NCBI RefSeq assembly: GCF_019175385.1
Contig: NC_083339.1
Span: 44,731,330-44,795,329, forward strand
DNA from: Lycium barbarum
Lineage: Eukaryota > Streptophyta > Magnoliopsida > Solanales > Solanaceae
Length of the DNA stretch: 64,000 nucleotides
Direction: 5' to 3'
The notes below the pieces were generated by a model. The model worked only from the letters and a program-made list of their open reading frames with translations. It was not told where the DNA came from and made no database searches. Position numbers and translations under genes: made by a program. Every line of letters begins with the position of its first letter. Position 1 is the first letter of the stretch. This document shows positions 1 through 11,885 of the stretch, in pieces.

Positions 1-1363
1 AGGCTATAGCAGGTTTTGTTTCTAAGTCTTGTTGTACTTTGAACCTGATCTTTTGGACAGGAAGTTAATCTTTTACCAAATTGAAAGGATATGGTTGTAT
101 GAAGGCCTGTGTTGTCCTTGTCCTTCGAGTGATTTTAGAGTATTTATGAATGGAATCTTCTAAAGTCTATCCCTTCCATGCCTAACTGTTGAGCTTATGA
201 TTGAAATGACCTGTTAAGTGTGCAAATAAACATGGCTGATAATGAATGATAGAATAAAATTGATCTTTAATGGAAGCATGCTATGTTTTTTTGTCTTGTT
301 TGTGAGGTCTATACTTTGCTAAAATTGTACTGATCTGGTTCATGTAAAAAAAAATCAGTTTTAAAGTGGAACATCTAAACTAAATGGGACTCTGTTAAAG
401 ACAGAAGGATTCAAAACCACATCATGATTAGCACCTTAGGTTAAGTCAACTGTCAATGCTAGTTGTCATTACTGATTTGGTGTTTGATTTTATTGAATGG
501 TGAGGAGATATGGTCATATATGTGCATATGCAAGTCCTAAGTCACTTGACCTGGGGAAGCCTTTTAAAGGCACCTTAGAGTGGGGATTGAGAAGAGCCAA
601 GTATAACTTGGCTCATAGTATCTCTTCTCCAAATAAAAGGTATCATGGCATGCCCTTAGGTTTATGGGATGTGTGTTTACCATATCTATGCTATTAGTCC
701 TTCATCCTTATCAGTTGACCAAAGGGTTATAATAAAATGAACTCATTAAGTGATCAGATGGGCTGATATAGTTAAGGGGAGTTCTTGTCCATTTAATGTT
801 ATTGATTTCCAGGAAAAGAGGGAACGAACTGACCAAGTTAAGGTCTGGTAGTAAGTCTATTTTGAATGAATGCTGGATCAATAAAACCAATTGAAATTCT
901 TGTGACTTTGCTAAAACTGAAGGTCATAGTTGTTTCCTTTTCTTCCTTTCATTTCATCTAAGTTAAATTATACATGAATCCTGTATATCTTTCTGTGTAC
1001 TTCTCCTATTCCATTAAACTTGACTGGGGCTTAAAAGGTCACCCCTATGCTTTCTATGGTCACCTGGACTTACTGAAATCCTATTTTTCTTGTGATACAT
1101 CTTCTTGTCTAGCTGTAAGCCTTATACTCTCTGTGTTATGTTTTGTTGACATGATAAACTCTTTCCTACGGCCTCTCTTGTATTGCGTTTAGTTCACTAT
1201 ATGAACATGTTATCTCTATTTGGCATTACCTGGAGTGAGAAGTTAGTGTGTATAATTTGATTTTTTTTTTCTTGTATTTACTATGTTAACGGCTAAAGGT
1301 TTGAAGTTATGTTAAACCTATGTGAACAACTTACCTCATGCTTAGTTGATTAGTTTGAGCTTA
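1..1363. other. Unassigned AT-rich flank, no gene recognised
   Basis: I see no convincing coding region, RNA gene or LTR terminus here. The short open frames have no recognisable motifs and no supporting codon pattern. The only small structure I noticed is a perfect inverted repeat at 594-614, with 9-base arms (GAGCCAAGT / ACTTGGCTC) around a 3-base loop. This stretch continues on the far side of the LINE at 9694, because the 16-base target duplication joins the two. It could be intergenic DNA, an intron or an older unrecognised repeat. Confidence 0.4.
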
Positions 1364-1511
1364 AGCTGGCCTTAGTTTATTTTTAATTTTTTAGAGCAAA
1401 GTCTACTAGGCTTGTGAGCCTAGGGCCAGTTTTATAAATTTTCTCAAAGCAAATTAATAAGTCTTTACAATGTAGCCAAATGGCTAATAAACAAGAACAT
1501 TTAAGCTAATG

Positions 1512-1545
1512 ACCAACTTAAGTCTTATTGAGGACTTAAGTTGGT
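1512..1545. repeat. Perfect 13-bp-arm hairpin near the LINE 3' end
   Basis: ACCAACTTAAGTC at 1512-1524 is exactly complementary to GACTTAAGTTGGT at 1533-1545, leaving an 8-base loop. It lies about 130 bases inside the LINE 3' terminus, where a structure could be recognised by the LINE reverse transcriptase. That role is inference. Confidence 0.6.
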
Positions 1546-2329
1546 ACTACAAGTTGCTACTGCATAATACCACTGATCTAGACTTTGAAAAGAATAACTT
1601 ATAAAGGCAATGACTGATGAATTCCCGCAAAACAGCAACCAGAGCTTGATTTATGCATGGCAAATAGCATCTGATGAGTGTTTGCATGCATGGCTCTACT
1701 TGTAAAAAACAGCAGATATGCAATTCTGCGTAATACTGCAAATTCACAAATGCCAAAACAAAGCACACATAATGCATCTTGAGACCTGAGACTCTCAATT
1801 ATGCAATTGATCCATAATATGTTCCTTGTTGTGATCCAACTACTGCAAGTTGTGTAACTTGCAACAAAGGCTGGTTTTTTGTAAATCTGCAGCTGAGCCT
1901 GATTACTTCTCCATCAGAACCTCTGTCAATCAAATGGTGTCCCAAGTTTGATCCCTTAGTGCACCATATTTTCTCCATCTTCAATGGAAAGTCAATAAAA
2001 AAAACCAGCAACAGTGCAAGTGGCCTGTTGCATATTTTTGAAATATGTATAGTCTTAAAATGGCATAACGGATGTACAAAATATCCTTAATACATGCAAA
2101 ACAGTCTCCATATGGTGTCATCTCCTCTGCAAACTGAGCACAAAGTGTTAATACCACTGCATAAAGATTTGCCAACATGTAGAAACTGATTGACACTATA
2201 AGAATTTGTCTTAATTCCCATGACACCAGTTCTGCAACTGCCAAATCATGTTGTATCATCAGTCCATCATTTCCTATAAGATCAAAATTCCAAGTTTTTC
2301 TCAAGAAGAAAAAGTGACTTCTGTTGCTT

Positions 2330-2935
2330 AAGATCCAAAAACGTGAAACCATATCATGTCCTATATGATTAGGATCAATGGTACAAAGCATTTAAATAGC
2401 TTTGGTGAGGATAAATTTCCACTCAGTTTGCATTATATCATTTCCTACCATGGTAAGATCAACAACACTAAACTTAGCAGAAATTCCTGGAAAACTACAA
2501 TTTTCCAGTTTCCATGAATAGAGTTTGGCTGCAAAAAAGAGAGGACTATTCATGTATAGAAACTCATCATGTTCTCCTCTAGAAGGATTTTAAAATGATG
2601 AGTAGTAACTTGCAGCCCAGCACCAACAACAATTCCTTTGATGCAAACTCAAACTTCTGCAAAAAGCCAAAGAAACCAGTTCTTGAAACCATTTCATGTC
2701 CTATGGGACTAGGATCTATGGTGCAAAGCATTTGAATGGCTTTGCATAGCTGGAAATTATAATCAATATGTACTATATCATATCCAATTAGATTTGAATC
2801 AATGGCACAGTACTTAGCACAATTTCCTGATAAGCTAGAATTTTCCAGTTTCCATGCATTAGGTGAACCTGCAAAAAAGAAAATGTTGTTAGTGATCAAA
2901 AACTCATCTTGTTCTCCTCCAAGAGGGCTTGAACA
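2330..2935 (-). repeat. Diverged tandem duplication in the LINE 3' region
   Basis: Two segments, about 2330-2592 and 2670-2935, align along most of their length. Shared blocks occur in the same order: a GAAACCAT-TCATGTCCTAT block, an ATGGT-CAAAGCATTT block, a TTTTCCAGTTTCCATG block, a TGCAAAAAAGA block and a CTCATC-TGTTCTCCTC block. Their divergence is substantial, so the duplication is old or came with the LINE lineage. Confidence 0.6.
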
Positions 2936-3550
2936 GGACGAGTTACTTCTTATAGCCCAGCACCAACAACTCCTTCTCATAGTACTATCACCCTACTGCA
3001 AACCACCAGAAAAAATAGCTCCAAACAACCCCCTCCTATTTATTGTCAAGTTATCAGGAGAATGAGCATGAAATGCCAATACCACACCCTGATACCTTGT
3101 CAATATTGAGTTCTTGCCCAAGCCTCCATATGCATCTGCTAACAGAAACAAATGTATATGTACAACAGCAGTCCAAACCTCAAAAATGGCACATCTATAA
3201 ATCATGTTAAGCACCAGACACAACCACTCAATATCATATCCTGTGCTCAAATGATAAAGAGAGTAGATTTCAAAACATATTACTAATAAACTGTACCCCT
3301 TCACTTGAAGGAGTTCTACATTGCAGCTTCTTCCCTTTTTGCAGCAAAACACCTGTGGCATTAATTTTTGAAAAGTCAAGAAACCAACATTAGTAGAAAA
3401 TAGAATCATTTTAATCTCCTTCATAAGAACTTGAGTACAATGATATATTTTTTCCACTTTAAACACCAAGATTCAACTTCAATATCTCCTCTTTGTTCTT
3501 ATTCTCAAATATGGACATTGGAACATGTCACTATCGAGATTTTTTCTTCC

Positions 3551-3900
3551 TTTTGAGTCCAATTATGCAAAAGAAAACACATTCACCTCACCATGATCCA
3601 GAGCAACATTATCCAAAAGATCAGCTAACTAGTTGCCTTCTCTCATGATATGATGAACTTGGACATCTGCATTGTTAATGATATCTAATAACTCTTCAAC
3701 TTGAAATTCTATATGCCATGGGGGTTTCCAAGTTCTATCTAGTATGTTATTTATCAGAAGAGAATCAGTCTCCAAAATGAATAAGTATACATGATGTGCC
3801 AAACAATATCTAGCAGCTTCCAACAAAGTTTGACCTTCAGACTCAGTATTAGTGCTATTCTCCATCTCCTTAGCACTTGCATGCACTAGATCACCTGCAG
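3551..3900 (-). pseudogene. LINE ORF2, C-terminal half of RNase H domain
   Basis: The minus-strand frame reads a plant LINE RNase H-like (RVT_3) tail. It contains an NTESEGQTLLEAARYCL-like helix, the FILETDSLLI strand with its catalytic-type aspartate, the WKPPWHIEFQVEELL helix and an HIMREGN motif. These match the usual order of the second half of this domain. The first half lies across the inserted solo LTR, at about 6312-6450. Bases 3896-3900 (TGCAG) are one copy of the solo LTR target duplication. Relics of the family C-terminus continue to about 3550 with stops. Confidence 0.85.
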
Positions 3901-4244
3901 TGTTACACCTTGGGAATTTCCCCGTTAGCGTATAGCGAATAAGCAAAACAAGGGTATGAAGAATACCATATTTTGACGAGTAAGAAAGAGTATTAGATGA
4001 CCCTAAACGAGAACTCAAAAACATATGAGGCATAGAATGAAAGTTGTTAAGGAAAGCAAGCCATATATTGTGTATCGGATAAGAATTTCGAGCGACGAGT
4101 TAATGATGGCATAATGATGTCTCAGAGATGAGTGATAACGTTCCATAGATTGGTATTGAGGTGTTAAACAAGTGCCAAGAAGGTTCCATAAGGATCGGAG
4201 ATCAAACAAGTCGACGAAAACAAGTTCCGGAGAACTGGACAACA

Positions 4245-4392
4245 TACGGCCAGACATACTGGCCGTATAATATTCACGGATCGTATGTCCAGTCCGTTGA
4301 TCCGGTCCAGAACAACAAGGTTCACTGGACCAAATATACGGTCCCAACATACGGTCAGTAAAAATTATACGGACCGTATGTTGGTCCGCATA
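4245..4392 (+). promoter_or_regulatory. Cluster of ACGGnCCGT-type palindromes in solo-LTR U3
   Basis: Several copies of a TACGG-n-CCGTA-like core and half sites lie within 150 bases, just upstream of a TATA-like sequence. Examples are a GGCCGTAT unit, a TATACGGTCC unit and a TATACGGACCGTAT unit. The same kind of cluster sits at the equivalent place in every type I LTR of the window. A binding-site array for a transcription factor is the simplest reading, but no known plant motif is assigned. Confidence 0.5.
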
Positions 4393-4415
4393 AAGTGGCT
4401 CGGCCAGCTTTTGTG

Positions 4416-4427
4416 TTTAAATATAGG
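4416..4427 (+). promoter_or_regulatory. TATA-like box of the solo LTR
   Basis: TTTAAATATAGG lies directly downstream of the palindrome cluster and upstream of a pyrimidine-rich leader. This is the usual layout of an LTR promoter, with the transcription start expected about 30 bases downstream. Called by position and composition only. Confidence 0.45.
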
Positions 4428-6097
4428 GGACCCTTTTCATTCCATTTTTATTTCATCATTCACTCCACAAGTCAAGAGACCTCTAGAACCTTCTATAACA
4501 CTCATCCAAAAGAAAATCAAGGGAAATCCAATATCAACAACACCAAATTCATGAAAACAAGAGTGTGAAACCTAGCTCAAGTTCATCTTCCTCAAAGAAA
4601 ACCAAAAGAGTGAAGTAGGGTTTTGGTGCTAGAGGAGAAACTCCACTCAAGACTTGTTCAACCATCATCTAAGGTAAGTTTCATGCCTATACCATGTTGT
4701 TTAAGGTGTTGGAAGGGTAGGATACCCGAATGGTAGAAAAGCATAGCAAATGGGTCATAAATGAGTGAATAATGCCATGGCTTGATGGTAGTTGAATTGA
4801 ATCATGAATGTTAATGTGTTGTGATTATGAATACGTTCTAAATGACATTTAGACCATGAAATAAGTGCTATATACGAGAAAACATAATAATGAGTTATAA
4901 GTATAAAATGTGGAGAAATTAGAGGGAAATGGTGGATTGTGGTTAATGCATGTAAATGATGATTGTTGATTTCAATATGGTGGATGTTATTATGAGCGTT
5001 TGAGAGTTGATATGGAATACGGGAAAAGTAGTAGAAACAAAGGAAGTGCTGCCAATTTTCTTTAGAAGTGGTAGCGCATTCTTATGGTTGATTAACTAAT
5101 GTAGTGCGAATTCCCTCTTGAAGGTAGAGACGTGATATCGAAGGAGAACAAGCGAACGATAGCTTAGTTGAACGTCAAAGGCATGTGAGGCTAGTCCCTT
5201 CTTTCTAATGGCATGAATCCTATAGCGTAACTTCTTTCTTATCCATGAGCCTATGTCCATAATTAGCTACACAAGGTAATGAGTTAAAGTATAGGGATTC
5301 AAATGATGTTATTTATCGCTTACACTAGCCTTATATGCTAATTCCTTCAAGGTGAGGCAGAATTTCAATGATTATTCCATAATGCAATCGGGGGATCACG
5401 ACCTTACGTCACCCCAATAAAGTATGGTTGGTCCTGAGCCTTATGCATGTATATGTATTATGATAAGCTAAGCATATTATGATGAGCGTATGATGATATT
5501 ACTATTACACCACGCCTATTTGGCTGGGCAGTCACTGCCAAGGCGGGCAGCTATACGATACACCATGGCCAAATGGCATGGGCAGACACCACTAGTGGGC
5601 GGCATGAGATGGTACCCCGGACGCAGGCTCATGTTATGATTATCACACCGATCCGATATGGACGGGCAGTTTATACATTATGCATATATGATATGATGAT
5701 GAGCATGAGTAAGACAGCATGACTTGTTTTTCTTATACTTGACAGTTAGATTCTGATGTTCCATATTAGTATCTTCTTTACATCATTGTCTTATTTCGTT
5801 GTTTATGCCTCTCATACTCAGTACAATATTCGTACTGACGTCCGTTTTCTTTGGACGCTGTGTTCATGCCCACAGGTAGACAGGGAGGAGAGCTCGATCC
5901 AGATCCGTAGTAGCTGTCAGCTGATTGGAAGCCCTCCATTGTCTCGGAGGTGCTTATGATTATTCTTTTGTGTATATATAGCCATGTATATGTATTTTTG
6001 GGCACGACGGGGTCTTGTCCCTTCCCTAGGTTCAGCACTCCAGTAGAGGCTCGTAGATACGCAGTGCGGGTTAGATGGTCTCACGAGATCGCTACTG

Positions 6098-6125
<28 letters not shown>
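6098..6125. repeat. (TA)n microsatellite in solo LTR
   Basis: A pure alternating TA run of about 28 bases lies near the 3' end of the solo LTR. Confidence 0.9.
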
Positions 6126-6128
<3 letters not shown>

Positions 6129-6311
6129 TTGATAGCCTAAGGGCACATGTACTTGAAAGTACTTTATGTTTTCGTACGAAATATGATTTTCCTACGCTAT
6201 GAGTATAAAGATGATAAAAAGAGCATTAAATGAGTAAAATGAGCGACAGAATGAGCGGTGCTCGGTGGTTAGCTCCGGGTACCCGTCGCGGCCCCTTTTT
6301 GGGTCGTGACA

Positions 6312-8005
6312 TGCAGCATCTCTCACAAAAAAGGCAAATGCACTTCTACCAGGATTGCCCCTAGTAGCACCATCTGTGTTACACTTGATGACCCCTTCGG
6401 GTGGAAAATGCCATAACACCTTTGTAACCTGCAGACTTGGTACAAACTGTTCCATGATTCTGAGAATATCATGCCATCTATGTGGTACATTTTTTATCCC
6501 TGGTTTCCTTAATCTCACCAATTGTTGAATGTCACTAGAAGCTTAATAAATCACCCTACTAGTAGACTCTCTATTCCTATGCTTATCTCCATTCCTCTTC
6601 TTCCACAACTGCCAAACTATGATAGAAGGTATAGCATGGAATAAATTCTGAATTCTTGCCGGCACATCTGCATACCACCATTGCATAATCACCTGGTGTA
6701 GATGCATACCTTTGATGTTAATCCCAGCTGCTGCAAAAAAATATGACCATGTCCTTTGAGCTATTGCACAATTCAAGAATATATGAGGCACAGTTTCTTC
6801 CTTTGGATCCACACAACAATCACATCTAGATGGAATATTGTATCCCCAACTTTTAATCACATCATCAAGAGGCACTTTAAAGTGCCACACTCTCCACATC
6901 AGAAATGAAATCTTGAATGGCAAGCCTTTCACCCAAATCTTCTTGTATACATCTTTCTTTTTAGCTTTGCTTCTCATATACTCCCATGCAGACTTCACAC
7001 TAAACTATCCATTAGTTTCCAACATCCATCTTGGTCTGTCAAATTCTCTAAGATTAACAGGTGGCTTAACTTCATTCAAAATGAATTCAGCCAAGTCTTC
7101 AAGCAAGTTGTTTCTAATAGCAGGTTCATGCCACCTTCCATTAGTAACAACATCTGAAACATTTTCTATATACTCATTGCAAGGAAAATCAGTAGGAATA
7201 ATGAAGTATAATGGTCCAAGACTAGTCCAGTTATCAAACCAAAATAGTGATGAGCCCATTCTCAATTGCCACAGTATTTGATGCTCAATCATGTCTCTTG
7301 CTTGTAGCATTTTCCTCCAAACATGAGAACCTCTCTTCCATGGTACTGGAACTGGATTATTCTTTTTCAAATACTTCATGCCCATAAAGGTACTCCAAAG
7401 AGATGGCTTAGTCCTTATATTCCACCAAAGCTTAGCAAACAATGCCAATGACATGTCTGCTAGAGATCTAAAACCAAGACCTCCCTCATGAACTGGTAAT
7501 TATACCTCTTTCCATTTAGCCCAATGTCTATTACTCTCTCGAATTTGGTTACTCCAATAAAACAGAGCAAAAATCTTATGTAGCTTTGTGATCACAAATG
7601 ATGGAGGATCTATTGCAGACAAGAGATGCATTAGCATTGCCTGCAGAACATGCTTCAATAAAATTGCTCTTCCTCCAAAGGACAGAAGTTTGCCTTTCCA
7701 TCCTTGTAATTTATTTCTTACTTTAGCAAGCAATTCTGAGTAAAAACACATCTTGCTCTTGCTATAGTAAATAGGACAGCCAAGATACATCAATGGAAAT
7801 CCCTGTCTAGTAGTGCCAATAATTCTTTCTACTTTTTGAAACATTTGTTCATCCACCCTATCATGCAAGTACACTGAATTTTTTGCTTTATTTATCAACT
7901 AACCAGAAGCTACTTCATATGCACCCAAAACCTGCATAATCAGTCTTAAAGAGATATCACAAGATTATGCAAAGATGATAGTATCATCTGCATATGCACC
8001 AGTAG
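6312..8005 (-). pseudogene. LINE ORF2: RT C-terminus, zf-RVT and RNase H N-half
   Basis: Reading on the minus strand from about 8005, the sequence starts abruptly at the reverse transcriptase catalytic motif (AYADDTIIF). It continues through the RT thumb and connection region (LINKAKNSVY, GFPLMYLGCPIYY, LQGWKGKLLSFGGRAILLKHVLQA). Then come a linker with WDNWT-like residues and a zf-RVT domain (about 6543-6998) with FKISFLMWR, CDCC and HIFLNCAIAQRTW. It ends in the first RNase H strand (KCNTDGATRGNPG at about 6330-6390), where the solo LTR interrupts. Several in-frame stops are present. One of them, a TAG at 7899-7901, sits where the family normally has glutamine. Confidence 0.85.
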
Positions 8006-9604
8006 ACTGCCTATTAACAGATTTTTTGCCTCCTATTATCTTACCCTCTTCCCCATCATCCTCAACCTGTTCACTCCACAATTTCTTGTTACTACTGGTG
8101 CCTTTATCCTCAGCAAAAGTAGTTGAAAGAATCTCATGACAAGCCTGATTAGTGTTAACCTTGTCCACCCCTGAACTGAAATTTTCTTCAACCCACTCTT
8201 TAGTCTTAGAGGGCGAATATTTCTTCCTTCTAGGAGTAAACTCAGGCACATTGACATTCAAAGTCTGCTCAGCATCATGAACAACAATTTCACCCTTATG
8301 AACACCAGATGCTATAACCAACTGCTTATGGGAGGTGTCACCTGCATTCCCCACTTCTGCATTAGCTGGTTATGGTTGCACCTGACCATCCCTGGCCATT
8401 AACACACCTTCTTGTACACCATCAGCATTTTCCTATGCCAGATTTCATAATTTCTCCTTGCTTACTTGTACCACCATTCTCCTTTCCTGTTGGCAAAGAA
8501 ACCTGCTTTTGAATGTTTTTGTCAATCTCCACCTGCTTCTTTCATTTTTGAGTCTTCCAGTTATATAGATCATGAACATCTCCAACTACCTTGCCACTCT
8601 CTAACACCTTGATCACCTGACTAGGGTTTCTATTCATTGCATGTTTTTCCTGATTATTGTTAGCCTTTTTTGCCTTGGTTGTGACTTTTACTGCTTTCTT
8701 CTCATTGATAGGGAATGCAACATGCTTTCCCTTCTCTCCCTCATCACCTTCAATCTCTTCTTCACTCTCCTTATCTGGTAACAAGTCAGGATGTAACTTC
8801 CAACATCCTTCCTCATCATGACCTTGCAAGCAACATTCCTTACACTATTTGGGCATGAAGTCATAGTGAATTCTGACCCACCTTGACTTTACATCACCAG
8901 TTTTACTATCCACAGCCTGAATTTGAACCCTCTTAGGATGGTCAGCCAATAAATCCACTTAAACTTTCACATGTGCACAGCTTGGCCTTGTTTTATTTAT
9001 GTTTGCCACGTCCAAAGTCAATGTTTTTTCAACTGCTGAGGCCATTGAAAATAGCTGTGACTGGCCAAAGTAGTTTGGTGCTAGTGTAGGAAAAGATATC
9101 CAAGCAATGGCAATGGAAGTCTCTTCCTCTGGATTAAACCAAGGATCCCATTTAAGTGTCCTCATGGGATAATACCATCCACTCTCCTTAATCAAGAATG
9201 AAGTCAAATAATTCACATCTGATCAAAACATGCCTATTGCATAATAGTCCAATGGTAGTAGTACTCTTTCGTTCACATTGTTTGGGGAGCAATGTACGTA
9301 GTGCATGCAAATCTGGCAGGCCATAGCTAAATTTACCCACTACTGCATATTGTACGTTTTCATGAACTATCATTCTCTCAATCTCTTCCATGGTATATTG
9401 TATAGTCGGCTCACCATGATGGTACACGATAGGCTTCATTGGTATAGGCAAAACAGTCATGGAAGTCTACTGTTGAGAGTCACAAGCATTCAAAGTTGTA
9501 TTTTTTAATATTTTAGAATAGTCTAGGCTTTGCATATTTGTTGTTTGCAGTTGTTTGAGTGGCGCAGCCTCTTATGGAGGATGCATGGTGACCTGAGAGG
9601 CCAT
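8006..9604 (-). pseudogene. LINE ORF1 (DUF4283 and zinc knuckle), broken
   Basis: An ATG at 9604 (MASQVTM) is followed after ten codons by a stop. Further downstream the frame gives a DUF4283-type domain (IPMKPIVYHHGEPTIQYTM, GKFSYGLPDL, RHVLIRCELFD, LKWDPWFNPEEETSIAIAW) at about 8960-9460. Around 8780-8900 it reads a CCHC-like knuckle region (QGHDEEGCWKLHP). A charged, low-complexity linker follows. At about 8005 the frame runs directly into the RT YADD motif, so the end of ORF1, the endonuclease and the front of RT were deleted. ORF1 of plant L1-type elements binds element RNA; that role is family knowledge. Confidence 0.8.
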
Positions 9605-9693
9605 GAATGGCCTGAAACTTGCACTCTCTTACTAGGTCGCCAAGTCGCCTAGAGAGAGAAGCTCTCGTAAGGTTTTCAGCTGGCCTTAGTTTA

Positions 9694-9918
9694 GGGTTGA
9701 TCTTGTTGGTTAAAAAATTGAAAGACTATTAAGTGATTAATAATTGAAGCAAGTTTAAGATTTAGCCTAAGTTTAAGAAGGATACACATGGGAATATACA
9801 TAGGTTAGTGAAAAGAGAGAAAGGTATACTTATGGCATAAACTTGATACTATGTGTAGATAAATAAACAAGCTAGTCATACATAGGGTGTATATTGATGA
9901 GTAAAAGGAGATAGAAGC
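9694..9918. other. Continuation of the unassigned flank
   Basis: This AT-rich sequence joins in the ancestral state to base 1363 through the LINE target duplication. I see no coding or structural signal in it. Confidence 0.4.
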
Positions 9919-10170
9919 TTCACGACCCAATTTGACTAAGTCATCCGGGCACCTACCTTTCCCACCTCGATAAGGGAACCCTTATCTCAACAATTATAAA
10001 AATATAGATAAAGCGAAAGAAGATAGAATAACATAAGTCTAATGATAATAATTTAAGGAAATGTGGAAGTAAAAGAAATACACCCTAGTAACTGGTCTGG
10101 TCATACAAGAGCAACTAACTAAATACTACGAGTCTGAATGATAGTAATGCATCAATAGTCTCAAGTCATG
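9919..10170 (-). repeat. Family F LTR-like fragment, left piece
   Basis: Starting at a TCACGACCC block near 9919, this piece aligns with 52966-53220. Both contain the GCACCTACCTTTCCCACCTCG block, the CTGGTCTGGTCATACAAGAGC block (written here in part) and end in AGTCTCAAxTCATG. It is cut at 10170 by element 2 and resumes at 51944. The TCACGACCC head resembles the ends of the other LTRs, so it is probably an old LTR of a related family. Its outer boundary is uncertain. Confidence 0.45.
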
Positions 10171-10230
10171 TGTCACGACCCAGCTAGGGGCCGCGACGGG
10201 TACCCGAGGCTGACCACCGAGCACCACTTA
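10171..10230 (-). mobile_element. Element 2 3' LTR, outer 60 bp
   Basis: These 60 bases match the start of the element 2 5' LTR at 30297-30356 almost exactly. The match breaks where element 1 inserted, and the LTR continues at 20390. The bases at the break (ACTTA, 10226-10230) and TCTTA (20390-20394) are the element 1 target duplication, with one change. Confidence 0.88.
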
Positions 10231-10642
10231 TGTCACGACCCGACAAGGGGCCGCGACGGGTACCCGGAGAGATGACTGAGCACCGCTCTTTCTACTGCTT
10301 GTTCTGCTCACTTAATTCTCTCTTATGAATTTTTCATACTGATGGTGGGAAAATCATATATAATTAAAACATACATACTGCATATACATTGGCCTATTGG
10401 CCGCCAAAATAATATACATACATAGAAAACCGTTTTGTGAGACCATCAAACCCACACTTAGTATCTACGAGCCATTACTAACATAAGGAATACATAGACA
10501 GAACAAGACTCCGTCATGCCCAGAATATACATATAGGAGTGTACATCAAAAGAGAGTAATCACAAGCACCTCCGAACAATGGAGTGCTATCTTCTAGCTG
10601 ACAGCTACTGATGACCTGGGCCAAGCTCTCCTTCCTGTCTAC

Positions 10643-10695
10643 CTGTGGGCATGAACACAGCGTCCGAAGAAAGGACGTCAGTACGAATATTGTAC
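10643..10695 (-). promoter_or_regulatory. Three consecutive hairpins in type I LTR
   Basis: Stem a pairs CTGTG (10643-10647) with CACAG (10656-10660) around a GCATGAA-type loop. Stem b pairs CGTCC (10661-10665) with GGACG (10673-10677). Stem c pairs GTAC (10681-10684) with GTAC (10692-10695). The same three-stem layout recurs in type II (60378-60431) and type III (38114-38165) LTRs with compensatory base changes. This suggests that the sense RNA, read from the minus strand, is structured. The function is unknown; it lies about 460 bases from the LTR 3' end. Confidence 0.6.
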
Positions 10696-11110
10696 CGAGT
10701 ATGAGAGGCATACATAAAGAAGGAAAACATCAACATAAAACATATGGACCTGACTGATAATTATAAATGCAGTATTGCATACTATCGTACTCATACTCAT
10801 CATCATAACATGTATGCATCATATGCAAGCTGCCCGTCCATGTTGGAACGGTGTAATCATCAATATCATTAGCCCGCGTCCAAGCCTCCCGCGTCCGGGG
10901 TACCATCGCATGTCGCCCACTAGTGGTGTCTGCCCATGCCAAAAGGTCATGGTGTATCCGTATAGCTGCCCGCCTTGGCGGTGACTGCCCGGCCAACTAG
11001 GCGCGGTGTAATATGATCATGACATGCTCATAAAAAATACTTGTAATAATATGCTTATCATAATATGCTTATCATAGTACATGCATAAGACTCAAGATCA
11101 ACTATACTCT

Positions 11111-11204
11111 ATCGGGGTGGCGTAAGGTCGTGATCCCCCGATTTCATTATGGAGCAATTATTGACATTCTGCCTCACCTTGAAGGAATTAGTGCATAAGG
11201 TGAG
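11111..11204 (-). promoter_or_regulatory. Conserved hairpin pair in type I LTR
   Basis: ATCGGGG (11111-11117) pairs with CCCCGAT (11136-11142), and CTCACCTT (11173-11180) pairs with AAGGTGAG (11197-11204). Equivalent hairpins with changed but still complementary stems lie at 50455-50548 (element 2) and 38775-38871 (element 4). Probably a structured region of the element RNA. Confidence 0.55.
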
Positions 11205-11885
11205 TGTAAGCAATAAATAGCATCATTATCAATATGGCATCATCATATCATATCTCTTATCTTATATAGACATTTATGGACTTAGGCTTCTAGCTTTCCG
11301 GAAAATAGGAACTCATGAGAGGAAAAGGACTCATGCTATAGGATTCATGCCATTAGAAAGAAAGGACTAGCCTCACATACCTTGGTCGCTTAGCTAAGAT
11401 GTCGTTCACTTATTCTTCGTCGATATCACGTCGTTACCTTCATAAGAGAATCCGTATCAGCATTAGTAATTAACTACAAGAACGTATCGCAACTTCTAGG
11501 AAAAGTCGTACAACGCTTCCATCGTTCATACCATTTTTATCATGTTTCATATCACTCCCAACATTTATAATTCTACCATCAATATCGTACTCAACATTCG
11601 TCATTTACATACGAATGGCAAAATCCATTATTTTCCTCCATTGTTTTTCCTTATTTCTACCTTTAGCTTATACTTGCGTTTTCATGCATTTAGTGCTTGT
11701 TTCATGATATAAACATCATTTATAACGTATTTGAATTCACGACACTTCAATGATCATAGTTCAATTCCACTATCATTCATTTGTGTCACTATTCACTCAA
11801 AAATGACCCATTTCTATGTTCTTCTACATTTCAAGTGTCTATGCTTTCCAATACCTCAAACAACATGGAATAGTCATGAAACTTA

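Larger units (their letters stand above)
1380..3550 (-). other. LINE 3' untranslated region
   Basis: This 2.2-kb stretch lies between the end of the RNase H domain and the tail-like T run at the target duplication, so it is assigned to the LINE 3' region. It holds only short open frames with repeated peptide-like strings (variants of LCTIDPxxIGHxMV) caused by internal duplication of the DNA. I regard these frames as non-coding or long decayed. No other feature is visible apart from the duplication and the hairpin listed separately. Confidence 0.6.
3901..6311 (+). mobile_element. Solo LTR, type I gypsy family, plus orientation
   Basis: The segment begins TGTTACACC and ends GGGTCGTGACA. It is flanked by TGCAG on both sides (3896-3900 and 6312-6316), the 5-bp duplication expected of LTR retrotransposon integration. 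No internal region, primer site or polypurine tract is present, so it is a solo LTR left by LTR-LTR recombination. Its length (2,411 bp) is almost identical to the reconstructed 5' LTR length of element 2 (about 2,412 bp), and both share the U3 palindrome cluster and downstream hairpins. It is the only type I copy here in plus orientation, and it interrupts the LINE RNase H coding sequence. Confidence 0.93.
1380..9677 (-). mobile_element. L1-like LINE, 5'-complete but internally deleted, with 16-bp TSD
   Basis: The same 16 bases (AGCTGGCCTTAGTTTA) occur at 1364-1379 and 9678-9693, which defines a target-site duplication. Directly inside the left copy is a T-rich stretch (TTTTTAATTTTTTAG), the complement of a 3' poly(A)-like tail, so the element reads on the minus strand from 9677 to 1380. 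In order it holds a leader, a DUF4283-type ORF1 with a zinc knuckle, a deletion, the back of the reverse transcriptase (YADD onward), a zf-RVT domain, an RNase H domain and a long 3' region. A solo LTR (3901-6311) interrupts the RNase H. Without that insert the LINE is about 5.9 kb. The endonuclease and the first RT blocks are missing, so the copy cannot be autonomous. Confidence 0.88.

Noticed and set aside
497..1192. Two short open frames in the left flank as possible host genes
   Set aside because: No start context, motif or codon bias, and no neighbouring exons with splice signals. Frames of this size are expected by chance.
1547..3469. Several minus-strand frames with repeated peptide strings as a small gene family
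   Set aside because: They lie inside the LINE 3' region bounded by the 16-bp duplication, and the repeated peptides follow from a DNA duplication. No domain is recognisable.
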